Shown piece after piece: positions 15,239 through 22,891 of a stretch of 28,936 nt of DNA. The notes below the pieces were generated by a model. It was not told the DNA's origin. It worked only from the letters and a program-made list of their open reading frames with translations, and did no database searches. This DNA comes from Clostridia bacterium (GTDB lineage: Bacteria > Bacillota_A > Clostridia > Oscillospirales > CAG-272). The stretch spans positions 1-28,936 of the forward strand of contig JAGBRZ010000070.1 of the NCBI GenBank assembly GCA_017632155.1, written 5' to 3'. Within the stretch, counting starts at the first letter, position 1, and each line of letters begins with the position of its first letter. Made by a program: the position numbers and the translations under genes.

Positions 15239-16300
15239 TCAATTCTCCTTATTGTGATTCCACATATATGCGGTGTAGCGGCCGCCACCGATTTTCAAAA
15301 TTTCTCCACTTGTTACCAACTCATTAAGTGCTCGTTGTACTGTGACTTGGCTGATATCGGGGCATTTTTCCATAATCTCGGTTTTTGTTATTTTACCGAG
15401 AGTTTCTTTTATAATCTCCCTGATGCGCTCGGGCTTGGACATATTACTTGTAGCAATGAGCTTTACTCTTGATGAGAACTCACGATATGCTGCAACTACC
15501 ACGCCAAGCGTATACTGTACGAAGGGAATATAGTCATTTTTGTCTTCGTGCCAATAGGCAGAACTATTTTGCAGAGCTTCATAATAGGTTTCTTTTGTCT
15601 GCTCGATCATTTTCTCAATACTGATATATTTACCTACGATATAACCTGCACGATACAGAAGCAATAGGGTGAGCAGTCGGCTCATTCTGCCGTTACCGTC
15701 GTTGAATGGGTGAATACACAGAAAGTCCAATATAAACATTGGAATGACAAGAAGAGGATCGGCATCCGTTTGCGCCAAAATTTCATCAAATGCGTCGCAG
15801 ATTGCATCGATCGCCGCAGGCGTTTCCCACGCAGGAACGGGTTGGAAGCGAACAAACTGATTTCCTTCACTATCTTCCTCTGCAATCACATTATCTGATC
15901 CTTTATAAGAACCACCGATGGACTTTCCGCTAAATTTATACAAATCGCGGTGAAGCTGCAATATAATTGACGGTTTTACGGGAATGAAGTCGTGGCTCTC
16001 GTGTATGGTAGAGAGCACATCACGATATCCGGCAATCTCCTGCTCGTTTCTTGTTCGCGGTGTAGTCTTGTTTGAAACAAGGCTCTTGAGACGTTCATCC
16101 GAGGTATAAATACCTTCAATTTTATTTGATGCCTCGGTACTTTGTATTTTTGCTATTTCAACAAGCTGAGTCAGAGTATCGGCTTTTGCTTCTATGAAAA
16201 GGGTTTGCTCCCCCTTATACTCATGAATCTGTGTCAACAAGGACACCACTTCTGGAGTCAGTAATTTCTGCCATTTGTTTTTGTAATTGTAACTACGCAT
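15239..16300 (-). CDS. Fic-domain protein, first gene of the restriction operon
   Basis: 353 aa. The Fic active-site loop HPFNDGNGR at 197-205 is fully canonical, so AMP transfer from ATP to a target hydroxyl is expected. The inhibitory helix motif SNKIEG (Ser58 to Gly63) places it in the class with self-inhibition from its own N-terminus. The C-terminal 70 residues form a winged helix (TEIMEKCPDISQVTVQRALN), suggesting DNA binding and self-regulation. Fic and similar genes are often found next to type I restriction genes. It lies directly behind the operon promoter. The target is unknown; it could act as a regulator or as a back-up toxin. Confidence 0.93.
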   Translation of the reverse strand: MRSYNYKNKWQKLLTPEVVSLLTQIHEYKGEQTLFIEAKADTLTQLVEIAKIQSTEASNKIEGIYTSDERLKSLVSNKTTPRTRNEQEIAGYRDVLSTIHESHDFIPVKPSIILQLHRDLYKFSGKSIGGSYKGSDNVIAEEDSEGNQFVRFQPVPAWETPAAIDAICDAFDEILAQTDADPLLVIPMFILDFLCIHPFNDGNGRMSRLLTLLLLYRAGYIVGKYISIEKMIEQTKETYYEALQNSSAYWHEDKNDYIPFVQYTLGVVVAAYREFSSRVKLIATSNMSKPERIREIIKETLGKITKTEIMEKCPDISQVTVQRALNELVTSGEILKIGGGRYTAYMWNHNKEN

Positions 16301-16336
16301 ATAAACCTCGCATTACATTATTTTTATCTATGATAT

Positions 16337-16365
16337 ATTATAGCATCTTTTGCGTCATTTGTCAA
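16337..16365 (-). promoter_or_regulatory. Sigma-A promoter of the fic-hsd operon
   Basis: A perfect TTGACA (16360-16365) and TATAAT (16337-16342), read on the minus strand, have a 17-nt spacer. It lies about 37 nt upstream of the fic ATG. No other comparable promoter was noticed inside the 12-kb operon. Confidence 0.85.
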
Positions 16366-16366
16366 T

Positions 16367-16404
16367 ATCAATTTAATCATTTCTTATAAAATGATTAAAT
16401 TGAT
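16367..16404. promoter_or_regulatory. Perfect 16-bp inverted repeat next to the operon promoter
   Basis: ATCAATTTAATCATTT and its exact reverse complement are separated by CTTATA. It abuts the -35 box. It is AT-rich and without a T run after a GC stem, so it fits an operator better than a terminator. The Fic winged helix is a candidate binder. Confidence 0.6.
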
Positions 16405-16430
16405 GCGTTTCGTTTGGTATAATTAAAGCG

Positions 16431-16544
16431 TGTAGACAAATAGAACGCAGAATTAGGTGTGTAGGCATAAATACCTTGCCAACCTCAAAAAGACACTTAA
16501 AAAATCTTGTAAAATAAGGCTTTTTAACGTTCTATTTTTCTACA
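16431..16544. repeat. MITE-like unit with 17-bp terminal inverted repeats
   Basis: TGTAGACAAATAGAACG (16431-16447) and CGTTCTATTTTTCTACA (16528-16544) are inverted repeats with 16 of 17 positions matching. They enclose 80 nt without coding potential. This could be a miniature inverted-repeat element or a long stem-loop RNA. No target duplication was recognised. Confidence 0.45.
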
Positions 16545-16676
16545 TATGTCACACTTCTAAAACACGATTTTGATGGTAGTTGAGCCAATATATTGCCATA
16601 TCGAAAAGCTCATTCAGAAAGCCTTGTAGCATAAGACAGAAAATAGCTCTGATGCGTGACAACGATGATATTGAAA

Positions 16677-16705
16677 AGCCGTGTGGAACTTTTGTCCACA
16701 CGGCT
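16677..16705 (-). terminator. Terminator after DUF6809 gene
   Basis: A perfect 11-bp stem AGCCGTGTGGA/TCCACACGGCT with a 7-nt loop lies just after the stop at 16713 and is followed by TTTTCAAT on the minus strand. Confidence 0.8.
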
Positions 16706-16712
16706 AAATAGC

Positions 16713-16991
16713 TTATTGTTGTTCCCTTTCGTTCATAACCGCAAGCATAATTCTCGCCCCGAGCTTGAAGGCATATTCGAAGATGGCAGCCTCACCAAGA
16801 CTCATATACTCACTCCAACAATCGTGAAACTTTTCAAATATCTCTTTCTGTTCATCGGTGAAGCTCTTTTCCAAGTCCTCGTGGTGACGTGACATATAAC
16901 TGAGGAGTTCTTTCATTTCCTTTGTGTTATTTCTGCTGTCCTCTTGAGGGATTATGTTTCCGTGCCAAAGTTCGTTGATGATCGACCTCAT
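16713..16991 (-). CDS. DUF6809-family small protein
   Basis: 92 aa from the ATG at 16991, which has GGAGGTGG 7 nt upstream and overlaps the tnpV stop as ATGA. The longer frame starts inside tnpV and is rejected. The sequence begins MRSIINELWHGNIIPQED and continues in amphipathic helices, a pattern I associate with DUF6809 proteins of Clostridia mobile elements. The function is unknown. Together with TnpV it is a common two-gene companion of serine-recombinase elements. Confidence 0.7.
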   Translation of the reverse strand: MRSIINELWHGNIIPQEDSRNNTKEMKELLSYMSRHHEDLEKSFTDEQKEIFEKFHDCWSEYMSLGEAAIFEYAFKLGARIMLAVMNEREQQ

Positions 16992-17341
16992 TGATAGACC
17001 ACCTCCTGCAAGATAATTTCTTCGGCGCTTGCTTTGATGTTGTTCATCTCCATAGTCCATAGAAGTGCATTGTGAGCCTTAAGATCTTCGTCTATGCCAC
17101 GTTCTTTAGCAAGACGAGGAATAATGTGGTCGAGCAATTCGTGAGCTTGAATATCAATGGCGTGTAGGTATTCATTCAAGCGACCTTCAGTTAGTAATGT
17201 GGTGTATGTTCCACGTCTGTGTTTTCTCATGAAGTAGAGTCGCAGGCTGGCATATTTGCCAAGAGGATAATTGGTTTGCTCGGGAAGTGCGAGGTTGGGA
17301 TAACGGATTCCGTTACGTTCTGTATAAGTAATGTTTTTCAT
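16988..17341 (-). CDS. TnpV-like transposon protein
   Basis: 117 aa, the usual length. The sequence MKNITYTERNGIRYPNLALP, then GKYASLRLYFMRKHRRGTYT and LLWTMEMNNIKASAEEIIL, follows the TnpV pattern known from clostridial Tn4451-type elements. Its biochemical role is not established. Ribosome binding is by AGGA at 8-nt spacing, and that site lies inside an inverted repeat (17347-17355 and 17384-17392) that could hide it. It marks the right part of the first element, next to the tRNA-Asn junction. Confidence 0.85.
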   Translation of the reverse strand: MKNITYTERNGIRYPNLALPEQTNYPLGKYASLRLYFMRKHRRGTYTTLLTEGRLNEYLHAIDIQAHELLDHIIPRLAKERGIDEDLKAHNALLWTMEMNNIKASAEEIILQEVVYQ

Positions 17342-17346
17342 AATAA

Positions 17347-17448
17347 ATATCCTTTCGTTTTAAGTTTTGGCATCACGGTTACAAAAGGATATTCAGGCGG
17401 TGATCTTGCTCGATGCCACAAACCGTGGCACATCATGATAAATCACCG
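17347..17448 (-). promoter_or_regulatory. Structured leader of tnpV
   Basis: The leader contains ATATCCTTT/AAAGGATAT arms, the first of which overlaps the tnpV ribosome site. Next to them is a nested fold (17398-17448) with outer CGGTGAT/ATCACCG and inner TGCCAC-aaacc-GTGGCA (17414-17430). It may control translation or act as a protein-binding site. Confidence 0.45.
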
Positions 17449-17458
17449 AAAAACAAAA

Positions 17459-17500
17459 GAAATCCGAAACCATCGCCGATTGGCAATAATTTCGGATTTC
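17459..17500 (-). terminator. Terminator downstream of tRNA-Asn fragment
   Basis: A perfect 11-bp stem GAAATCCGAAA/TTTCGGATTTC with a 20-nt loop is followed on the minus strand by TTTTGTTTTT. It lies 8 nt after the tRNA CCA end. Confidence 0.75.
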
Positions 17501-17506
17501 TCTCTT

Positions 17507-17568
<62 letters not shown>

Positions 17569-17704
17569 AGTAACCTCGTTACACATAAATATACCAACAT
17601 ATGTTTGCTATGGGGAGATTGTACAAATGTCTTTCCATCGTATAATTGTCAATTTATGTGAAATCAATTATTTCTCCTTAGAATTTGTCTGATATGCATC
17701 AATT

Positions 17705-17734
17705 ACAAAAGCCTTGATAAATCAATGCTTTTGT
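17705..17734 (-). terminator. Terminator after the helicase/DUF2290-like pair
   Basis: Long, nearly perfect stem ACAAAAGC..TTGAT/ATCAA..GCTTTTGT around an AA loop, about 50 nt after the DUF2290-like stop. The T run after it is weak, so function as a terminator is likely but not certain. The rest of 17569-17785 shows no gene. Confidence 0.55.
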
Positions 17735-17785
17735 TGTAGTAACATCTCGTGATTTGAGGCTATTGATTCGAATATATAAGACATT

Positions 17786-18442
17786 TCAGTCAGAAATAAC
17801 AGAGCATGGTTTTTTAATATTCACAAAATCGATCATTTTTTCACAAGTCCATTTATTAGACAATCCTATTTTGTATGTATTGGGGTTTGCATAATTAACA
17901 TCGATATGATTTAAAGGATGCGTGCCCTCACTTTCGTTATCTTTATCATAATCTAACCTTAAATATCCGGGTTCAAACAGTAGCATATATACGATCAAAT
18001 GTCCATAATTTTCTTTGTTGTCGGTTCCAACTTCGAAATCAGTAGTTATATCCCAATATCTTTCCATCACATATTCTATGGATTTTCCCTCAAAGGAATC
18101 ATTGAACACCGATGACAATACAGAACAAGATGCACTAGTAATACTTATATGTTCAAATGTGATATTGAAAATATTATCATTGATTTCAATAGTAAAAGGA
18201 AAACAAAAAGAGTGAATTTTGTCACCATCTATAAGGAAGACCCGAGACATTTTATCAACACAAATAACAATACGAATCTTTCCCTTTTCTATTGGCATTG
18301 ATTCGTCAACTAAATCACATAATGTTGCATTAATCAAAAACCTTGTGATCCCAACAATGATACCCACTATAGTCTGCTTGTCTCTAATAGAATCTGTATA
18401 ATCAACAAGCTCCGGATGTAAATCGAAGTTGTATCTCTTCAT
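17786..18442 (-). CDS. DUF2290-like partner of helicase
   Basis: 218 aa, acidic, AT-rich codons. The C-terminal third (HLIVYMLLFEPGYLRLDYDK, then HPLNHIDVNYANPNTYKIGL, about 148-195) resembles what I recall of DUF2290 proteins. It overlaps the helicase stop as ATGA, so the two are co-translated. Helicase plus DUF2290 gene pairs are listed among predicted phage-defence systems. The activity is unknown, and the family call rests on pattern memory. Confidence 0.6.
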   Translation of the reverse strand: MKRYNFDLHPELVDYTDSIRDKQTIVGIIVGITRFLINATLCDLVDESMPIEKGKIRIVICVDKMSRVFLIDGDKIHSFCFPFTIEINDNIFNITFEHISITSASCSVLSSVFNDSFEGKSIEYVMERYWDITTDFEVGTDNKENYGHLIVYMLLFEPGYLRLDYDKDNESEGTHPLNHIDVNYANPNTYKIGLSNKWTCEKMIDFVNIKKPCSVISD

Positions 18443-20475
18443 ATATTATCAACCCCAATTACTTCTTCTATGAATTTCCTTGCTCGTTGCTTTATATCAC
18501 TCTCAGTATCCTTAATTGCAAATCTTCTCATTGTATCTTCAATAAGTTTTCGAAGATCTTTTTTCATATTTGGATACTCTTCTTCAAAGAAATCAAACAT
18601 TATCTGTTCAAAGGTTTTCTTTTTCTCCAACAAAGTAATATGAATTTTTGTTCTCATATCTTTTCTTTCTTCTAATGTCGGCTCGTGTACTTCCATCTCA
18701 CCACTTGTTGTAATTTTATCAATAGCTTCAGAATAAGTATTATAAAAATCCAAATTTTCATCATCTACAATAAAATAGGAAGTTAGAAATGATCTGGTCA
18801 ATGCCATATATATTGAGTTGCGCAAAAGAATATTATTTGTAATTCCCCTTGGAATAACACAAATAACAAAAGGGAATTCCAAACCTTTAATATTATTTAC
18901 ATTGCTAATATACACCTTGTCAGACGCTTTTACTTTTGTTTCATATCCTTTAGCAGCCTTCCATTTAAACTCCGAAAAAAGTGATGCAACTATTTTATCT
19001 GCTATAGAACAAAGAGAGCTATAACTTCCCAAAATAATTACTGAAATATCTTCTGGCAATACGTTCGGATTTTCTTTTTTTATTTCATCAATCGCCTTTA
19101 ATACTTGACTAGAATATTCATCTTCAGAACACATTGATAATCTTATTGTGTTAGTCGCATCTATATCTTCAAATCGTCTAAGTGGTTTTCTGCTTAAGCT
19201 AACCGTCCCCTTCTCCTTATTCTTTACAAGAGAATATCCACAAAAAGACCATGCTGTATCATCCATCCAATTAAGCTGAGGTGTCTCGTACAACCCCATA
19301 CCTACGGCATGCGCAAACATTAATGTCTTGGGGTCAGTTCGATAACACTTATTTAACAAGAAATCAGGCTTTACATCCATATTGTCAGTTGTATCATATA
19401 TATTTTGAAAAATATCTCCAGCAATATATACAGTTTTACGTGTGACCTTTCTGCATAGATCAAAAAAGCCCTCCTTAAAATCTTGACTTTCGTCTATAAA
19501 AATGTAATCAAAACAAGGCTCAAAATCCTCTAATTCGGCTAATTCATTTAGTGCATTTTTGCATACAATATCAAAATTATGATTATTGCTAAATGTGCTA
19601 AAAGGAATATGATATTTGTTACAAATATAACTATATAATCCCGATGTAGAATCGTGTTCCGAGCCCCAACTTGAAAAAACAAAAAGTCTCGAATCCCAAT
19701 CAATTTGCTCATCAACCTTCATAAAATTGAAAAATTGCGGAATCCTTTTTCTCATATCATTGGCTAATACTTTATTATGACATGTGAAAACCACCACAGA
19801 CTCCTTTTCCGAGGAGTAAACATCTTTTAACTTGTGAAGCAGCAGTTCGGTTTTTCCTGTTCCCGCCATACCTTGTATAGTAATAGTTTTTTGATCTAAA
19901 TTTTGATAAATAAATCTACTTTGTTGACCATCAAATAAAATAATTTTTTGCTTTACTTTATCCAACAAGGTTTCCGGATCGTTTATACCCACTTTATCTA
20001 TACTATTAATACTTCCAATTAATAGCGAAATCAATAAATCGATTTTTCTAAAATATTGTCCATCTATTTCATTGTATAAATAGCTATTAATATCAAATTT
20101 GTTTATTTCCGCTGTAACAAAAAGATCATCAGGCCATTTACGCCCTCTGCCTAATACTTTATCATAACCATACTTATTTGCAAGACAAACCAAATCCTCT
20201 TTAAAGTCAGCAAAGAACTCTTTAAGTTGAGTTTCTCCATTTGTTTTACTATAATCAAGAAGCAGAATTGGATGTTTGGGCATTAGTACTATCGCAACTT
20301 CATCCAATTCATACGGATCATCTTTCTTTGAACCTAAAGCTCTTTTTACAATATAAATTTGTTTTGAATTAGTTATAGAAAAATCACGTAGCTTATCGAT
20401 AAATGTACAAGTAACATCATTCTCTTCCACATCACAATAAAACAAGCTCTCATCATGTTCAGTTATTTTTCTCAT
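18439..20475 (-). CDS. SF1 (UvrD-like) helicase, candidate defence protein
   Basis: 678 aa. The N-terminal 180 residues have no family that I recognise (possible nuclease or sensor region; VAIVLMPKHPILLLDYS). The helicase core follows: a Q-motif-like DGQQSRF at 182-188, Walker A GMAGTGKT at 202-209, FTCHNKVLANDMRK (motif Ia region), DESQDF at 328-333, KCYRTD (motif IV region), and YMALTRSF near 560 (motif VI). The start is ATG 20475 with GGAGG 5 nt upstream; a TTG at 20487 is weaker. The C-terminal tail is charged and helical. Its low GC differs from the restriction operon, suggesting separate acquisition. Confidence 0.88.
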   Translation of the reverse strand: MRKITEHDESLFYCDVEENDVTCTFIDKLRDFSITNSKQIYIVKRALGSKKDDPYELDEVAIVLMPKHPILLLDYSKTNGETQLKEFFADFKEDLVCLANKYGYDKVLGRGRKWPDDLFVTAEINKFDINSYLYNEIDGQYFRKIDLLISLLIGSINSIDKVGINDPETLLDKVKQKIILFDGQQSRFIYQNLDQKTITIQGMAGTGKTELLLHKLKDVYSSEKESVVVFTCHNKVLANDMRKRIPQFFNFMKVDEQIDWDSRLFVFSSWGSEHDSTSGLYSYICNKYHIPFSTFSNNHNFDIVCKNALNELAELEDFEPCFDYIFIDESQDFKEGFFDLCRKVTRKTVYIAGDIFQNIYDTTDNMDVKPDFLLNKCYRTDPKTLMFAHAVGMGLYETPQLNWMDDTAWSFCGYSLVKNKEKGTVSLSRKPLRRFEDIDATNTIRLSMCSEDEYSSQVLKAIDEIKKENPNVLPEDISVIILGSYSSLCSIADKIVASLFSEFKWKAAKGYETKVKASDKVYISNVNNIKGLEFPFVICVIPRGITNNILLRNSIYMALTRSFLTSYFIVDDENLDFYNTYSEAIDKITTSGEMEVHEPTLEERKDMRTKIHITLLEKKKTFEQIMFDFFEEEYPNMKKDLRKLIEDTMRRFAIKDTESDIKQRARKFIEEVIGVDNI

Positions 20476-20516
20476 TGTATCCTCCAAAACTATAAGTAAT
20501 AATGTATTATATATAC

Positions 20517-20545
20517 ATTATAGCATAAAATCACATATAAGTCTA
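20517..20545 (-). promoter_or_regulatory. Promoter of the helicase operon
   Basis: TATAAT (20517-20522) with an extended TG element (TGCTATAAT) lies 17 nt from TAGACT (20540-20545), which matches TTGACA at four of six positions. It lies 42 nt before the start. Confidence 0.6.
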
Positions 20546-20911
20546 CCCAATATTGTAAATATGACATTATAAAAACTTATGGTAAACCATTATTACATCA
20601 TTTATTCAAAAAAACAATGTGATAATAAGAAAGACAACCTTTGTAAGTAACAAATCTTTTAAGAAGTTCAATCAAAACGTATGTTCTTGCTTTGTCTCTC
20701 TCGCTCATATAACACAATCTTTTAAGCGCGCACTTACCATTCTCGCAGAAAGAACAATACTAGTGTTCTTACAACTTAAATATAAATTGGATTGCCAACA
20801 GGCTTTGCCTTATTTATTTCTGCTGTTTCAAGACATACACAATGCTGTGCTTAGGTTGTTAGATTTTATCCCCCCTTTTATCTCCTTTTAGTCGATAGAT
20901 ATGTAAGTCAA
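20546..20911. other. 366-nt AT-rich gap without a convincing gene
   Basis: I see an inverted repeat AAGAACA..TGTTCTT (20750-20770) and the repeated CTTTTAAG motif. A minus-strand 36-codon open frame (MSERDKARTYVLIELLKRF..) lacks a good ribosome site. It separates the helicase pair from the second recombinase and could hold an attachment junction. Confidence 0.5.
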
Positions 20912-20940
20912 AACTGCCATTGCATCATGCAATGGCAGTT
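20912..20940 (-). terminator. Terminator overlapping recombinase 2 stop
   Basis: Perfect 12-bp stem AACTGCCATTGC/GCAATGGCAGTT with a 5-nt loop; the TGA stop lies in the loop region and a TTTTGACTT tract follows on the minus strand. Confidence 0.75.
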
Positions 20941-22562
20941 ATCTGCTGTATCGAGACCCATTCATCACAGAATGTCTTAAATGTTGTATCAAGTTCCAAA
21001 TGAATTTCGTATCCCTTACCTATCTCAATTCGAGAGAACAGTTGACTTGCGATCATCTTCTTCATTTCCAGCGGTGCCGCATCAAACTCTTCAGACCATG
21101 TTTTGAACTGTCTATATGCAGGAATAATGTTGTCACTAATTGCTTTCTTAGCAGCATCTTCTTGCTTAAGCTCCTCGAGCTTTTCCTGATTGTCGGATAT
21201 CTTCTTGCGAAGTGCTGTAATTGCTATAGCTAAATCTTCCTGTGTATACACGCTTTCGCCTATGAGTGCTTTACCAATTTCCAAACGCAAAGACTCAAGT
21301 TGTGTGGTATCTCGCTGAAGTTCATAGTTGAGTTTTTGTTGTAATTTATGATTGCTGGCAATTACACTTTTATAAGCTTCCGCGATCTTCTCTTCCTGAG
21401 GGCAACCGGATATATTAGCAAATATCGTTCGCATGGCTTTCATAATCGCTTTATCTATCTTATCAGCTATATAGGTTGTTGCGCCATCACAGTCATTAAG
21501 ACCTCGGCTTCGATGATAACACACATATCGACTACTCTGCTTTTCATACAGGCTTCCATCCTTGCGCTTATACCTTTCGGTATAACTTGTGGTAGCAAGT
21601 CTGCATCCGCAATGCGCACAATAAATATTACCGTTCAAAAGAGTCTTTCCCTTGTTAGTCATAGCGATTGTACGCTTAGATTCATCGTTACGTGCTCTCT
21701 GATCCAAAATATTTTGAGCTTTGAAAAAGTCAGCATCGGAAATAATCTGCAATGCTTCAATTCTCTCTGATCTTGCATCACCTCTTTGCAAGAAACCTCT
21801 ATATATGGGGTTGCGCAAAATTCTGAGTATATAACTGCTTTGGAATGGTGCTCCTTTTTGTGTGCGATATCCCAAATCGTTAAGATGTTCTGCCAACATA
21901 TGTGAACCGTAGCCGAGTTCAATTGTATATTTGAACACCATCTTTACTACCTCTGATTGTTCCGGATGTATTTCGAGGTCACGTACATCTTGCCCCTTCT
22001 TGTTCTTTCGTCCTCGATAAACAAGTTGATAACCGTAAGGGACCGAACCGCCCGTGAATACTCCCTCGCTCGTCATCTGCTCCATTCTGGTCTTGACACG
22101 AAGCGAAGTCTTTTCAGATTCACCTGATGCTTGCCAAAATCGTATGTAATTCATCAGCTTGTCCACATGGTTTTCGATCTTTTGCTGACCTTCATTTGCC
22201 GACCAAACTTCTATTCCGTGTTCGACAAACCATTGAAGTACAAAAGGAGTTTCGTCCTCTCTTCTGCCCAATCTATCAAACATAAATACAAGCAGGATAT
22301 CGAATTCACGACGTATAGCCATTTCTCGAAGCTCTATAATAGCATCTCTTTCATTGGCAGATTTCTTGTAACCCGAGACACCTTTTTCATACATCTCAGA
22401 GACAATACCCCAATTCTTATTGGCACAAAAATCCCTACAAACAATTCTTTGCATTGGGATATCATCTTTTGCTTCACCGAAACTGTTGCTTTTATTGACC
22501 TGCTGTTTGGTAGAAACGCGATATAAGCATATTACACGTTTCCTTACTTCTGTTTTATCCAT
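20925..22562 (-). CDS. Second large serine recombinase
   Basis: 545 aa from the ATG at 22562 (AAGGGA upstream; the TTG at 22586 is weaker). The resolvase domain has LYRVSTKQQ with nucleophile Ser17, and VFMFDRLGRREDET further on. The recombinase DNA-binding domain follows (GGSVPYGYQLVYRG to ILRNPIYRGFLQRG), then a zinc ribbon (CAHCGCRL and CYHRSRGLNDC), a coiled coil of about 80 residues and a C-terminal beta region. It is not closely related by eye to the recombinase at 732-2387. It probably moved a separate element that includes the MazF and ParB-like genes. Its promoter sits inside an unusual inverted repeat. Confidence 0.93.
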   Translation of the reverse strand: MDKTEVRKRVICLYRVSTKQQVNKSNSFGEAKDDIPMQRIVCRDFCANKNWGIVSEMYEKGVSGYKKSANERDAIIELREMAIRREFDILLVFMFDRLGRREDETPFVLQWFVEHGIEVWSANEGQQKIENHVDKLMNYIRFWQASGESEKTSLRVKTRMEQMTSEGVFTGGSVPYGYQLVYRGRKNKKGQDVRDLEIHPEQSEVVKMVFKYTIELGYGSHMLAEHLNDLGYRTQKGAPFQSSYILRILRNPIYRGFLQRGDARSERIEALQIISDADFFKAQNILDQRARNDESKRTIAMTNKGKTLLNGNIYCAHCGCRLATTSYTERYKRKDGSLYEKQSSRYVCYHRSRGLNDCDGATTYIADKIDKAIMKAMRTIFANISGCPQEEKIAEAYKSVIASNHKLQQKLNYELQRDTTQLESLRLEIGKALIGESVYTQEDLAIAITALRKKISDNQEKLEELKQEDAAKKAISDNIIPAYRQFKTWSEEFDAAPLEMKKMIASQLFSRIEIGKGYEIHLELDTTFKTFCDEWVSIQQITAIA

Positions 22563-22595
22563 ATCTATGTTCCCTTTATCGTTCAATTATGTAAT

Positions 22596-22714
22596 GAGAA
22601 AACACTAACAGCTATTCGATTACCAAGGCCTTTGTATTTCTTAACTGTGCCGATATTATAACACATCTTGCTCTTTATAACAAATGTGCGATTTTAGCAA
22701 GTTAGTGTTTTCTC
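22596..22714. repeat. 14-bp inverted repeats flanking recombinase 2 promoter
   Basis: GAGAAAACACTAAC (22596-22609) and its exact reverse complement (22701-22714) are 91 nt apart and bracket the promoter. It could be a recombinase or regulator binding site, or a switchable segment. Confidence 0.6.
22655..22683 (-). promoter_or_regulatory. Promoter of recombinase 2
   Basis: TATAAT (22655-22660) and TTGTTA (22678-22683; four of six matches to TTGACA) have a 17-nt spacer, on the minus strand between the inverted repeats. Confidence 0.6.
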
Positions 22715-22729
22715 TAACTGTAGAGTGAC

Positions 22730-22891
22730 TCACGCAATCACTCTGTTTTCATATGCCGAAGTAAGAAGATCTACAATACTTTTCTTAAGATCGCTATGCT
22801 TCGGTTCCTCGCAGAAAGAGATTGTTATCTTTACCCCATTCTCTTCCGTTTTTAAAACAGGTTTGTTGTTCTCATCGTATTCAATTCTCAT
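22730..22891 (-). CDS. Small 53-aa protein, unknown
   Basis: Translates as MRIEYDENNKPVLKTEENGV and onward, ending SAYENRVIA. It has a good site (AGGAGAAG, 5 nt spacing) and overlaps the mazF stop by 11 nt, so it is probably translated with it. It is an acidic protein of beta then helix type. It is not a recognised MazE-type antitoxin, but co-translation with a toxin makes that role worth considering; it may equally assist the recombinase. Confidence 0.7.
   Translation of the reverse strand: MRIEYDENNKPVLKTEENGVKITISFCEEPKHSDLKKSIVDLLTSAYENRVIA

Noticed and set aside
20619..20891. 90-codon plus-strand frame in the AT-rich gap
   Set aside because: No ribosome site, and its composition follows the AT-rich background.
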